Assembly: GCA_949502025.1 (NCBI GenBank)
Contig: CATBCG010000075.1
Location: 1 to 19,010, forward strand
Reading direction: 5' to 3'
Origin: MGBC131033 sp910585655
GTDB taxonomy: Bacteria > Bacillota > Clostridia > Lachnospirales > Lachnospiraceae
DNA: 19,010 nt
Both the position numbers and the translations under genes were made by a program. The notes under the pieces were generated by a model. The model saw nothing but the letters and a program-made list of their open reading frames with translations. It ran no database searches and had not been told where the DNA came from. The first letter of the stretch is position 1, and the number at the start of each line of letters is the position of its first letter. Shown piece after piece: positions 7,483 through 15,108 of the stretch.

Positions 7483-9282
7483 CTAGCTTTCCTCCTTTTG
7501 CGGATCGACCTCTTCCACCGGCAGCGTCCGCTCAATTCCCAGATACGGCAGGATATTTTCAAAAATCCGTTCCATAACCGGAGCGGCAATCGTCCCTCCA
7601 TAATACACTCCGGTCGGCTCGTCAATCAAAACAATTCCCATCACAACCGGATCATTCGCCGGAGCAAAACAAAGATAAGAGGAAATATACTTTTTGCTGC
7701 TGCGCGGCAGTTTCTGGGAAGTGGCGGTTTTTCCGCCCAGCGCATATCCTTCTATAGCGCCGTTTTTTCCGCTGCCCTCCGACACTACTGCCTCCAACAG
7801 TGTTTTCATCGTCTCGGATGTAACCGTCGAAATCCCGGTTTCTTTTTCCTCATACAAAAGCTCTTCTACCGTCCCCTGCTCCTCGTTTACAACCTTTACG
7901 CCAAAATGCGGGACAATCCTCCTTCCGCCGTTGACCACGGAAGAAACTGCCGAAAGAAGCTGTAACGGCGTAATCTGAAAGGACTGACCAAACGTCATCG
8001 TTGCCAGTTCTACCGCCCCTACATTTTCTAATTTATGGAAAATGGAATTTGCCTCTCCTGGAAGATCAATTCCCGTCCGCTCAAACAAGCCAAGCTGCCT
8101 GTAATAGTCATACATGCTTTCTGCCCCTACCCTGGCTCCAATCTCCATAAAAACCGGGTTGCAGGAGTTCATTAACCCTTCCTTAAAGGTTTCTGCTCCA
8201 TGTCCGGCACGCTTATGGCAATGGATGCTCCGATCCTCTACCACCTTATAGCCGGGGCAAAAAAACTGATCCGCTACTGTTACTTTTTGTTCCTCTAAGG
8301 CGGCTGTCGCCGTAATGATTTTAAAAATAGATCCCGGCTCATACGTATCACTGATACAGCCGTTTCGCCACATATTGTTGTATTGATCCATTTCCGACCC
8401 GTCCCCGGACGTCGCCTTTACTTCCTCCTCGGATGTCTCTATCTGCCATTCCTGCTGCAGCACCGACAGATCATAAGGATGGTTTAAGTCAAATTCCGGA
8501 ACGTTTACCATCGCATAAATTTCCCCGTTCTGCGGATTTAAAATAATGATAGAAACCTGCTTTGCCTCTTTGGATTCCATCACCTTTTTCGCTTCCTGCT
8601 CTGCATACATCTGAATATTGACATCCAGGCTGACATACAAATCTTTTCCATTGACGGGCTCAATCCGGTTTTCCGCTGCTCCGTCGATCTCCACTCCCGA
8701 TGCCGTCGTCAACGTTAAAATCGTTCCGTCCGTTCCCTTTAGCATTTCCTCATATGCCACCTCTAATCCAATGATACCTTGGTTATCTCCTCCGGTAAAA
8801 CCGATCACCTTAGATGCCAATGTTCCATATGGATAAAACCGGTTATAATCCTCGTCTACCATTACCCCTGCCAGCTCATAGGTGCGAATCCGATCCGCTA
8901 CCTCCTTTTCTACATTTGCTTTGATTCGTTCAATCGAAGAAACTTTCTCCACCCGCTTCCGAACTCTCTCCTCCGACAACCCCAATTCCTTAGAAAGTAC
9001 TTCAATCACCCGTTCCGGCTCCTCTATCTGACTGTAAATCACCGAAATGGTACATACCGGCTTATTCGTGGCAATCGCCGTTTTATTCCGGTCATAAATC
9101 ACTCCTCTGCCTGCCTTAATCGAACGCTCCCGCTCTTGTATCTCCTTCGCCAATGCTCCATAATGATCCGCCGCGCCTATCATCAGATAGCCGATTCGCC
9201 CAATCAATGCTGCTGCTGCGAGCAAAATAAGCAAAAGCATAACACACATTCCCTTTTTGTGATACACCAGACTTCGTATCAT
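7483..9282 (-). CDS. Class B penicillin-binding protein, SpoVD/PbpB-like, with KTA motif
   Basis: Membrane-anchored DD-transpeptidase of 599 residues that crosslinks peptidoglycan, probably with FtsW/SpoVE. It has a basic N-terminus, one membrane span at about 14-36, a PBP dimerisation domain (about 45-215) and a transpeptidase domain from about 240. Active-site motifs are SIFK (Ser318 nucleophile, Lys321) and SCN (373-375), but the third motif reads KTA (518-520) instead of KTG. Cys355 and Cys374 lie 37 and 56 residues after the nucleophile, as in SpoVD. No PASTA domain follows. ATG at 9282 is preceded by GAGG and a spacer of seven T, both part of a terminator-like hairpin; a start at the internal ATG (residue 15) cannot be excluded. 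It is the second of two tandem PBP genes, as pbpB-spoVD are in B. subtilis. Confidence 0.92.
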   Translation of the reverse strand: MIRSLVYHKKGMCVMLLLILLAAAALIGRIGYLMIGAADHYGALAKEIQERERSIKAGRGVIYDRNKTAIATNKPVCTISVIYSQIEEPERVIEVLSKELGLSEERVRKRVEKVSSIERIKANVEKEVADRIRTYELAGVMVDEDYNRFYPYGTLASKVIGFTGGDNQGIIGLEVAYEEMLKGTDGTILTLTTASGVEIDGAAENRIEPVNGKDLYVSLDVNIQMYAEQEAKKVMESKEAKQVSIIILNPQNGEIYAMVNVPEFDLNHPYDLSVLQQEWQIETSEEEVKATSGDGSEMDQYNNMWRNGCISDTYEPGSIFKIITATAALEEQKVTVADQFFCPGYKVVEDRSIHCHKRAGHGAETFKEGLMNSCNPVFMEIGARVGAESMYDYYRQLGLFERTGIDLPGEANSIFHKLENVGAVELATMTFGQSFQITPLQLLSAVSSVVNGGRRIVPHFGVKVVNEEQGTVEELLYEEKETGISTVTSETMKTLLEAVVSEGSGKNGAIEGYALGGKTATSQKLPRSSKKYISSYLCFAPANDPVVMGIVLIDEPTGVYYGGTIAAPVMERIFENILPYLGIERTLPVEEVDPQKEES

Positions 9283-9334
9283 AAAAAAACCTCACAAAAT
9301 CCTTGCTTCATTGTATGAAGTCTTTTGTGAGGTT
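9283..9334 (-). terminator. Terminator-like hairpin that contains the ribosome site of the second PBP gene
   Basis: On the minus strand AACCTCACAAAA (9334-9323) pairs over 12 bp with TTTTGTGAGGTT (9299-9288). The 23 nt between them include a second perfect stem (CTTCAT / ATGAAG, loop ACA). The 3' arm runs into seven T (9289-9283), and ATG follows at once at 9282. The Shine-Dalgarno GAGG (9293-9290) is inside the 3' arm and the T-run is its spacer. The element can therefore act as a terminator, a ribosome-site sequestering hairpin, or both. Confidence 0.8.
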
Positions 9335-9354
9335 ATGCACAGAGGAACGGACAT
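9292..9354 (-). CDS. Possible 20-codon leader peptide upstream of the second PBP gene
   Basis: ATG at 9354 follows AGGA by 5 nt and opens a 20-residue ORF (MSVPLCITSQ...) that runs through the 5' arm and loop of the hairpin at 9283-9334. It stops at TGA inside the 3' arm, overlapping the Shine-Dalgarno of the PBP gene. The stop is 9 nt before the PBP ATG and in the same frame. Translation would melt the hairpin. No homologue is known to me; coding status is inferred from geometry only. Confidence 0.4.
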   Translation of the reverse strand: MSVPLCITSQKTSYNEARIL

Positions 9355-9403
9355 GGAAGTCCTGCCCGCCCTCTATCCGTATTCGTTCTGGTCTCTCTTC
9401 GTC

Positions 9404-11389
9404 CTAATCTCCTGTCATATTGTCTTCTCCGTCCGGGTTTCCTTCCCCGTTCTGATCTCCTGTCGTATTGTCTTCTCCGCTCGGATCTCCTTCTCCGTCC
9501 GGGTCTCCTACGCCATTCTGATCTCCGGCTTCTCCGGAATTTCCGGACGTTCCCGGCTCATTCCCGGCTCCGTTATTTCCACTCCCGACAGGTTCGGACG
9601 GGTAAACGCCCAGTATCGGACATACCTCGGAAATGATTTGGCTTGCCAGCTCCATTGCAGAGGTACATTTTGTCTGTTCCTCGACATGCGGCTGATCAAT
9701 GACTACATAAATCACCAGTTCAGGTCGTTCCGCTCCTACATAGCCTAAAAAGGACAACACATAGTTTTCATCTTCCCGCGGGAATTTTTCTGCCGTTCCT
9801 GTTTTACCTCCTACCTGATAGCCAGGCGCCGAAGCCTTTTTTGCGCTCCCCTCTTCTACAGTCGCGCGTAAAGCTTCACGGATAAAATCCGAAGTTGATT
9901 TTGTTACTGTCTTTTTCACCAAGACCGGCGTATATTCCTCTACGGTCAGCCCGGCATCATTCGTTAATTCCTTCATCAAATGAGGCTGATAATAGTTCCC
10001 GCCATTGATCAACGAAGCAAACCCGCATACCATCTGTACCATTGTCACCGTCAGCGACTGACCGAAACTGCTCGTTGCCAATTCCTGGGAATTTAGCTCT
10101 TCCTCAGAAAAAATCAGACCGTAGCCCTCTCCTTGTAAATCAATCCCTGTCCTGCCTCCCATGCCAAACAGCCGCTGATAGCGGTCAAAGCTGGTACGTC
10201 CTAATTCCCGGCTGATCTGCATCATGACGTCGTTACAGGAAACCATAATACTTTCCTGTAGATTCAAATCACCATGTCCCGAACGCTTCACACAGCCGAT
10301 ATCCCGTCCGCCTATCGTTTCAAAACCATCGCAGACGAATTTCTTCTTCTGTGTTACGATCGCTTCCTCCAGACATGCTGCTACCGTAAAGGGTTTAAAA
10401 GTAGAACCCGGCTCATAAGCATCGCTGATACAAAAATTCCGCCATATCTGATTAAGCGCATCCAGCTTTTCCTCTTCTGACATCGCCGCGATTTCCGACT
10501 CCGTATAATAACCGCTCAAATCTCTTGGATTGTTCAAATCGTATCCCTTATCCGAAGCCATCACATAGATTTCTCCGCTGTTTGGATTCATCAAGATCAC
10601 ACCGACGTTTTCTGCGCCCTCCCGTTCCTGATAGTCTACAATATCCTGCTCTACCGCACGCTGGGCATCGGCGTCAAGAGTCGTCGTCAGGTGATAGCCG
10701 TTGACTGCTCCCTTTATCGTCTCTTCCAAATCCAGTTCCGAATTAAAATAACCATATTCCCGTCCGTTGACGCCATTTAGCTGCTTGTTATAATAACCCT
10801 CTAAACCACCATTGCCCACATCGCCCGCATTGGTAAAACCAATCAAATCACTGGCAACCGTCCCCTGCGGATACGTTCTGCGATACTGTGTTTCAAACCA
10901 AACGCCCTTGATGTAGGCATTTTCCTTACACAGTTCCTGAAACGCCGCCCGTTCCTCATAGGTCACTTCTTTTTTCAGTACAACATAAAGGGAGGATGGT
11001 CGATCCGTTAAGATCTGGTTCAATTCCTCCCTTGAAAATCCAAATATGCTGATCAATGCCGATAAGGTAGGTTCCTTATAATAGTTCTCCTTGAGCAGAA
11101 TCGTCTTGGGTTCAAAAATCAGGTTATAAACCTTTTCTGACGTCGCAAACAACGTCCCCTTCCGATCCGTGATATTACCGCGTCGATAAGGAATAACCGA
11201 ACTGACATAAGTCTGTTGCGCATATACCCGTTTGGCATAGGTGCTTCCCTTTGTATAATTCAAATAGAGCAGACGTCCCATTAACGCCAAAAACAACAGC
11301 ATCACCACACAAAAGACCACGACCAGCTTTGCCTGCATTTTATGGCTGAAATTTTTGATCTTCCCTACGTTTTTTCTCCGTCTTGGCAT
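9404..11389 (-). CDS. Class B penicillin-binding protein (FtsI/PbpB-like) with acidic repeat tail
   Basis: Membrane-anchored septal DD-transpeptidase of 661 residues. A basic N-terminus precedes one span at about 21-43. The dimerisation domain covers about 50-235 and the transpeptidase domain about 260-595. All three motifs are standard: STFK (Ser329, Lys332), SCN (384-386) and KTG (529-531). Cys366 and Cys385 sit 37 and 56 residues after the serine, matching the redox cysteines of SpoVD, and Cys320 and Cys353 form a further pair that is also found in the next PBP. From about residue 601 the protein ends in a 60-residue Gly/Asp/Asn/Glu-rich tail with internal repeats and no PASTA domain. The gene starts 3 nt after ftsL. 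Whether it equals PbpB (vegetative) or SpoVD (sporulation) cannot be decided here; its place right after ftsL favours the vegetative division enzyme. Confidence 0.95.
   Translation of the reverse strand: MPRRRKNVGKIKNFSHKMQAKLVVVFCVVMLLFLALMGRLLYLNYTKGSTYAKRVYAQQTYVSSVIPYRRGNITDRKGTLFATSEKVYNLIFEPKTILLKENYYKEPTLSALISIFGFSREELNQILTDRPSSLYVVLKKEVTYEERAAFQELCKENAYIKGVWFETQYRRTYPQGTVASDLIGFTNAGDVGNGGLEGYYNKQLNGVNGREYGYFNSELDLEETIKGAVNGYHLTTTLDADAQRAVEQDIVDYQEREGAENVGVILMNPNSGEIYVMASDKGYDLNNPRDLSGYYTESEIAAMSEEEKLDALNQIWRNFCISDAYEPGSTFKPFTVAACLEEAIVTQKKKFVCDGFETIGGRDIGCVKRSGHGDLNLQESIMVSCNDVMMQISRELGRTSFDRYQRLFGMGGRTGIDLQGEGYGLIFSEEELNSQELATSSFGQSLTVTMVQMVCGFASLINGGNYYQPHLMKELTNDAGLTVEEYTPVLVKKTVTKSTSDFIREALRATVEEGSAKKASAPGYQVGGKTGTAEKFPREDENYVLSFLGYVGAERPELVIYVVIDQPHVEEQTKCTSAMELASQIISEVCPILGVYPSEPVGSGNNGAGNEPGTSGNSGEAGDQNGVGDPDGEGDPSGEDNTTGDQNGEGNPDGEDNMTGD
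9407..9520 (-). repeat. Imperfect tandem repeat encoding the acidic PBP tail
   Basis: Two adjacent units, 9407-9454 (48 nt) and 9455-9520 (66 nt, the same unit with an 18-nt internal expansion), share most bases, including the run ATCTCCTGTC on the plus strand. They encode QNGEGNPDGEDNMTGD and QNGVGDPDGEGDPSGEDNTTGD. The similarity at DNA level suggests recent duplication or slippage. A further partial unit continues to about 9535. Confidence 0.8.
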
Positions 11390-11392
11390 AGG

Positions 11393-12019
11393 CTACTCCT
11401 CTACCAGAACGGCACTGTCCCCGCCTTCTTTAGAAGAAAGCAGCATCCGCAGCAGCAATTCGATCAAGGATTCCTGCTCGTTTCCTGTCAGCTCTCCATA
11501 CTGCCTGACATATCCGCTTTTCTTTTTCTCATAGGTGATCATTTGGTTGTTATAAGGATACACCATCCCCAGCTCGTCCATCGCTCTTTGCTGAATCTGC
11601 TCCAAATCTACGGAATCCTGTATTTTCAGCTCCGTATAATCGTTTTTTGACTCTAGCTCATTCGTTTGGCTTTCCAGCCGACTGGTCGCCTGGTTCCTTG
11701 AATCAATCGCCGCCTGCACCTGCAGATAACTGATACAGACAGCAAAAGTAGCGCCAATCGCTGCTACCAAGACCAGCATGGCAAAAAAATCAATCGCCGG
11801 AGCTGCCGACTTCTTTGCCAGCTTAGGCGCCTGCTGTCGTTCCTGCCCTGGCTTTTTCTTTTGCCTGGAACCAGGGCGCGCCTTTCGTCCCGGCTGATAA
11901 CCAGGTCTTTTCTCCGGCTCGTCATAAGGAACGTACTCCCGCTCCGGCATATAGTCCAACTTTCTGACGGCGGTTCCTTCTACCCGATATTGTCTTTTAT
12001 TCCGTTTGGCTGCTGCCAT
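11393..12019 (-). CDS. ftsL: Cell division protein FtsL-like
   Basis: Bitopic divisome protein of 208 residues that bridges FtsQ/FtsB partners and the septal synthase. The cytoplasmic N-terminus (1-75) is long, basic and proline-rich. One span lies at about 77-99 (FFAMLVLVAAIGATFAVCISYL) and is followed by a predicted coiled coil at about 100-150. The segment MDELGMVYPYNNQM then resembles the conserved end of FtsL/DivIC proteins. Sequence identity within the family is low, so the call depends on topology and on position between rsmH and a septal PBP gene, where ftsL is expected. The start at 12019 has GGAGG 10 nt upstream inside the end of rsmH; the two genes overlap by 23 nt, so coupled translation is likely. 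Confidence 0.85.
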   Translation of the reverse strand: MAAAKRNKRQYRVEGTAVRKLDYMPEREYVPYDEPEKRPGYQPGRKARPGSRQKKKPGQERQQAPKLAKKSAAPAIDFFAMLVLVAAIGATFAVCISYLQVQAAIDSRNQATSRLESQTNELESKNDYTELKIQDSVDLEQIQQRAMDELGMVYPYNNQMITYEKKKSGYVRQYGELTGNEQESLIELLLRMLLSSKEGGDSAVLVEE

Positions 12020-12962
12020 GCTGCATCACCCTCCGTTCAAACACTCTTAATTTTGCACTTTTAGAACGGGAATTCTCCTCTAGCTCCTTTTTAGAAGGCA
12101 GAACCGGCTTTTTGGTCAATACGCTTCCCAAAGAACGCTTCCCGCACATACATACCGGAAATTCCGGCGGACAGGTACAGGGCTGCTCCGCCTTGCGGAA
12201 TAAGCTTTTCACAATGCGATCCTCTAAAGAATGAAATGTAATGATACAAATCCTTCCCTTATCGTTTAACAGCCCGATCATTTCTTCTAAGGTATCCTGT
12301 AATACCTCTAACTCCCGATTCAGCTCAATACGAATCGCCTGAAAAGTACGTTTCGCCGGATGCCCGCCCGTTATCTGGGACTTCTTCGGAACCACTGCAC
12401 GAATGATATCGCATAGCTGCCCTGTCGTCTTAATCGGCTCCTGTTCCCGTACCGAAACGATCTGTTTGGCAATCCGCCCGGCAAAACGCTCCTCTCCGTA
12501 ATCCCGAATCACCCGGCAAAGCTCCCGTTCGCTGTATTCATTTACAATATCCCCTGCCGTACGGCTGTCCCTCTGATCCATCCTCATATCCAAGGGCGCA
12601 TCCTCCCGGTAGGAAAACCCTCTCTCTCTTGTATCAAGCTGGTAGGAGGAAACTCCCAAATCCAACAAAATGCCATCCACACGTTCTATTCCGAGCGTCT
12701 CTAGCACCTGACGGATCCGGCTGTAATTACTGCGAACCACCGATACCCGATCCCCAAACTCCAAAAGTCTCTCCGAAGCTGCCTTTATCGCATCTCCATC
12801 CTGATCGATCCCAATCAATCGTCCACCTTCGGAAAGCTTTCCGGCTATCTCATAGGAATGACCGCCTCCCCCAAGTGTTCCATCTACATAGATGCCGTCA
12901 GGTCGGACGCAAAGCCCGTCCACTGCCTCCTGTAACATCACCGAATAATGGGAAAACGACAT
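11997..12962 (-). CDS. rsmH: 16S rRNA (cytosine1402-N4)-methyltransferase RsmH
   Basis: SAM-dependent methyltransferase of 321 residues that makes N4-methylcytidine at position 1402 of 16S rRNA. Motifs run in the usual order: the SAM loop VDGTLGGGGHS near residues 26-36, LLDLGVSSYQLD, ERGFSYREDAPLDMRMD, the GGHPAKRTFQAIRIELN block, FHSLEDRIVK and the cysteine-rich CTCPPEFPVCMCGK. ATG at 12962 with GTGAGG 8 nt upstream is preferred over a GTG at 12971 that has no spacer. As usual it heads the dcw cluster, but mraZ, which normally precedes it, is not here; an Lgt-family gene is upstream instead. It has its own promoter and overlaps ftsL. Confidence 0.97.
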   Translation of the reverse strand: MSFSHYSVMLQEAVDGLCVRPDGIYVDGTLGGGGHSYEIAGKLSEGGRLIGIDQDGDAIKAASERLLEFGDRVSVVRSNYSRIRQVLETLGIERVDGILLDLGVSSYQLDTRERGFSYREDAPLDMRMDQRDSRTAGDIVNEYSERELCRVIRDYGEERFAGRIAKQIVSVREQEPIKTTGQLCDIIRAVVPKKSQITGGHPAKRTFQAIRIELNRELEVLQDTLEEMIGLLNDKGRICIITFHSLEDRIVKSLFRKAEQPCTCPPEFPVCMCGKRSLGSVLTKKPVLPSKKELEENSRSKSAKLRVFERRVMQHGSSQTE

Positions 12963-12985
12963 GTCCTCCACCTCACTTTTCTATC

Positions 12986-13014
12986 ATCATACACTGTTTT
13001 GGAAAAAAATGCAA
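12986..13014 (-). promoter_or_regulatory. Sigma-A-like promoter of rsmH and the ftsL-PBP operon
   Basis: TTGCAT (13014-13009) and TATGAT (12991-12986) are separated by 17 nt in the short gap after the Lgt-family gene. The -10 region reads AGTGTATGAT, identical over 10 nt to that of the ychF promoter. Confidence 0.75.
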
Positions 13015-13024
13015 CTATAAAACA

Positions 13025-13936
13025 TCAGGCTTTGGCGGAGGCGTTTCTTTTACGGCAACACTGATACACAAAAGCCAGCAGCCCCAGCCCGATCAAGAGC
13101 GCCGCCACGACCTGGGAAACCGGAACTTCCGTTCCCCATACATACAGCGGGTCGGTACGCATCCCTTCAAACCAAAGCCTTCCGAAGCTATACACGATAA
13201 TATACACCAAAAACAACTCGCCTTCAAAATGCTTATGCTTTGTTATCGCCAGCAGAAACACCAACAGCAAAAAATTCCAGACCGCTTCATACAAAAATAT
13301 CGGATGTACCTGAATATACCCTGGATAACCCCCTAGCTCCGACTGACGTATCATCTCTTCCGAGACAACGGAAATCGCCGTATCAGAAGGTCCCACTAAC
13401 CCTCTGCCTGCCAGAACATCATGAATACCAAGACGCATCGCCAGTCTGCCGTCGGTATAGCCGCCAAAAGAACGTCTGGCAAAAAAGTCCCCAAAACGCC
13501 CTATGATCTGCCCTGTTAAAAGACCTACACAAACCGTATCTGCCAAACGCCAGAAATCCAGACGCTTCAAGCTGCTGTAAAAAAAGGCAGTTACAATACC
13601 TGCCAGCACTGCCCCATAAATCGCCAGTCTGCCTTCCTTTAACTCAATCAACTGAATCGGATCCGCCGGCAGCCTGCCCAGCGAAAAAATGACATAATAA
13701 AGCCTGGCTCCTAACAGGGAAATCGGAATCACATATAAAGCAAAATCCAAATACAATTCCCGATCCTGCCCGGTTCTTACCGCCTGCCAGCAAACCACAA
13801 AGAATCCTGCTACGATAGCAATCCCCAGCAAAATACTGTTTACGGCAATGCTTGCCTCTCCAAACAAGGCAATCCGATCGGACATCTCTATCGTAATCCC
13901 CAGATTAGGAAATTCAATCCTTTGACTTAGCCACAT
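13025..13936 (-). CDS. lgt: Prolipoprotein diacylglyceryl transferase (Lgt) family, divergent
   Basis: Polytopic membrane protein of 303 residues with about seven spans and the Lgt family layout. Lgt transfers diacylglycerol from phosphatidylglycerol to the lipobox cysteine of prolipoproteins. The signature region (146-158) reads GRFGDFFARRSFG where the family consensus is close to GRxGNFxNxExxG; the equivalents of E. coli Asn146 and Glu151 are Asp and Arg. His103 is Tyr107 (AIYGAV), common in Gram-positives, and no YG motif equivalent to Tyr26 is evident. GR...E..R near the C-terminus (FGRLWFEGMRTD) is kept. It starts 34 nt after ychF and probably shares that promoter. Family membership is clear, but normal catalytic activity is not. 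It may be a specialised paralogue, with a standard lgt elsewhere in the genome. Confidence 0.85.
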   Translation of the reverse strand: MWLSQRIEFPNLGITIEMSDRIALFGEASIAVNSILLGIAIVAGFFVVCWQAVRTGQDRELYLDFALYVIPISLLGARLYYVIFSLGRLPADPIQLIELKEGRLAIYGAVLAGIVTAFFYSSLKRLDFWRLADTVCVGLLTGQIIGRFGDFFARRSFGGYTDGRLAMRLGIHDVLAGRGLVGPSDTAISVVSEEMIRQSELGGYPGYIQVHPIFLYEAVWNFLLLVFLLAITKHKHFEGELFLVYIIVYSFGRLWFEGMRTDPLYVWGTEVPVSQVVAALLIGLGLLAFVYQCCRKRNASAKA

Positions 13937-13970
13937 AGCTTTGCCTGCCTTCCTGTTCCCCCAAGGGTCT

Positions 13971-15068
13971 TTATACGTTAAATCGGAACAAAATCACATC
14001 CCCGTCCTGTACGACGTATTCCTTGCCCTCGCTCCGTACCAGTCCCTTTTCTCTGGCTGCATTGTAACTGCCGCATTCCATCAAATTGTCATAGCTGACA
14101 ACTTCTGCCCGGATAAAGCCCCGTTCAAAATCCGAATGGATCTTTCCTGCCGCCTGCGGTGCCTTTGTACCGATTTTAATCGTCCAGGCTCTTGATTCCT
14201 GCGGTCCAGCAGTCAAAAAGCTCATCAGCCCCAGCAGACGGTAGCTTGCCTTAATCAGCTTTTCCAATCCGGACTCACTCACACCCAGCTCGGTCAAAAA
14301 CAGCTCTCGTTCCTCGTCCTCCAGCTCGGAAATCTCCTGCTCCAACTGGGCGCAGATTACAAATACTCCGGAATGCTCCTCCTTTGCCAGCTCTCGTACT
14401 GCTTGTACATACGGATTCCCGACCGCATCCTCTTCTAACTCATCGTCCTTGACATTGGCAGCATAAATAACCGGCTTTGCTGTCAGCAGGTTATACTCGG
14501 AAAACAGCTTTTCTTCGTCCTCATCCTCTATCACAAAGGTCTTTGCTAAAAAGCCATCCTCCAAATGTTTCTTTAAACGCTCTAACAACGCCGCTTCCTT
14601 TGCCAAAGACTTGTCGTTCCTCGCTCCCTTTCCCACACGGGAAGCCCGGCGCTCCAACACCTCTAAATCTGCAAACAGCAATTCCAGATTGATCGTCTCG
14701 ATATCTCTGACTGGGTTGATATTGCCTTCTACATGAACTACATTCTCATCCTCAAAGCAACGCACCACATGAATAATCGCGTCTACCTCCCGGATATTGG
14801 CTAAAAACTGATTTCCCAGTCCCTCTCCCTTCGAGGCTCCCTTCACCAGCCCTGCAATATCTACAAACTCTATCACTGCCGGAACGATCCGCTCTGAGTC
14901 ATACAGCTTTCCCAACGCATCCAGACGTGCGTCCGGCACTGCCGTCACTCCGACATTTGGATCAATCGTACAAAACGGATAATTTGCCGATTCGGCACCT
15001 GCTTTGGTCAACGAATTAAATAAGGTACTCTTTCCGACATTCGGAAGCCCTACGATTCCTAGTTTCAT
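13971..15068 (-). CDS. ychF: Redox-regulated ATPase YchF/OLA1
   Basis: Obg-family P-loop NTPase of 365 residues, the normal length, which binds ATP and associates with ribosomes. The P-loop GLPNVGKST is at 7-15 and G3 DIAGLVKGAS starts at 70. A helical insertion follows, and a TGS domain occupies about 280-365 and ends in the conserved FNV. The G4-like motif reads NVKD (205-208), where YchF proteins usually have NxxE. AGGAGG lies 10 nt before the ATG, and a clear promoter lies upstream. The gene is usually a stand-alone housekeeping gene; here it directly precedes the Lgt-family gene and the dcw cluster. It is the last core gene before the acquired restriction block. Confidence 0.97.
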   Translation of the reverse strand: MKLGIVGLPNVGKSTLFNSLTKAGAESANYPFCTIDPNVGVTAVPDARLDALGKLYDSERIVPAVIEFVDIAGLVKGASKGEGLGNQFLANIREVDAIIHVVRCFEDENVVHVEGNINPVRDIETINLELLFADLEVLERRASRVGKGARNDKSLAKEAALLERLKKHLEDGFLAKTFVIEDEDEEKLFSEYNLLTAKPVIYAANVKDDELEEDAVGNPYVQAVRELAKEEHSGVFVICAQLEQEISELEDEERELFLTELGVSESGLEKLIKASYRLLGLMSFLTAGPQESRAWTIKIGTKAPQAAGKIHSDFERGFIRAEVVSYDNLMECGSYNAAREKGLVRSEGKEYVVQDGDVILFRFNV

Positions 15069-15108
15069 CTTTTATAATCCTCCTTAAACCTACCTTGTTT
15101 CGTTTCCT

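Noticed and set aside
7369..7965. Plus-strand open frame of about 198 codons opposite the second PBP gene and mraY leader
   Set aside because: Antisense to a well-supported PBP gene and its downstream promoter, with no recognisable domain.
9283..9354. In-frame TGA between the leader ORF and the second PBP read through as selenocysteine to give a longer PBP
   Set aside because: The residues before the membrane span have no reason to hold selenocysteine, no suitable downstream SECIS could be argued, and the ATG after the stop has its own ribosome site.
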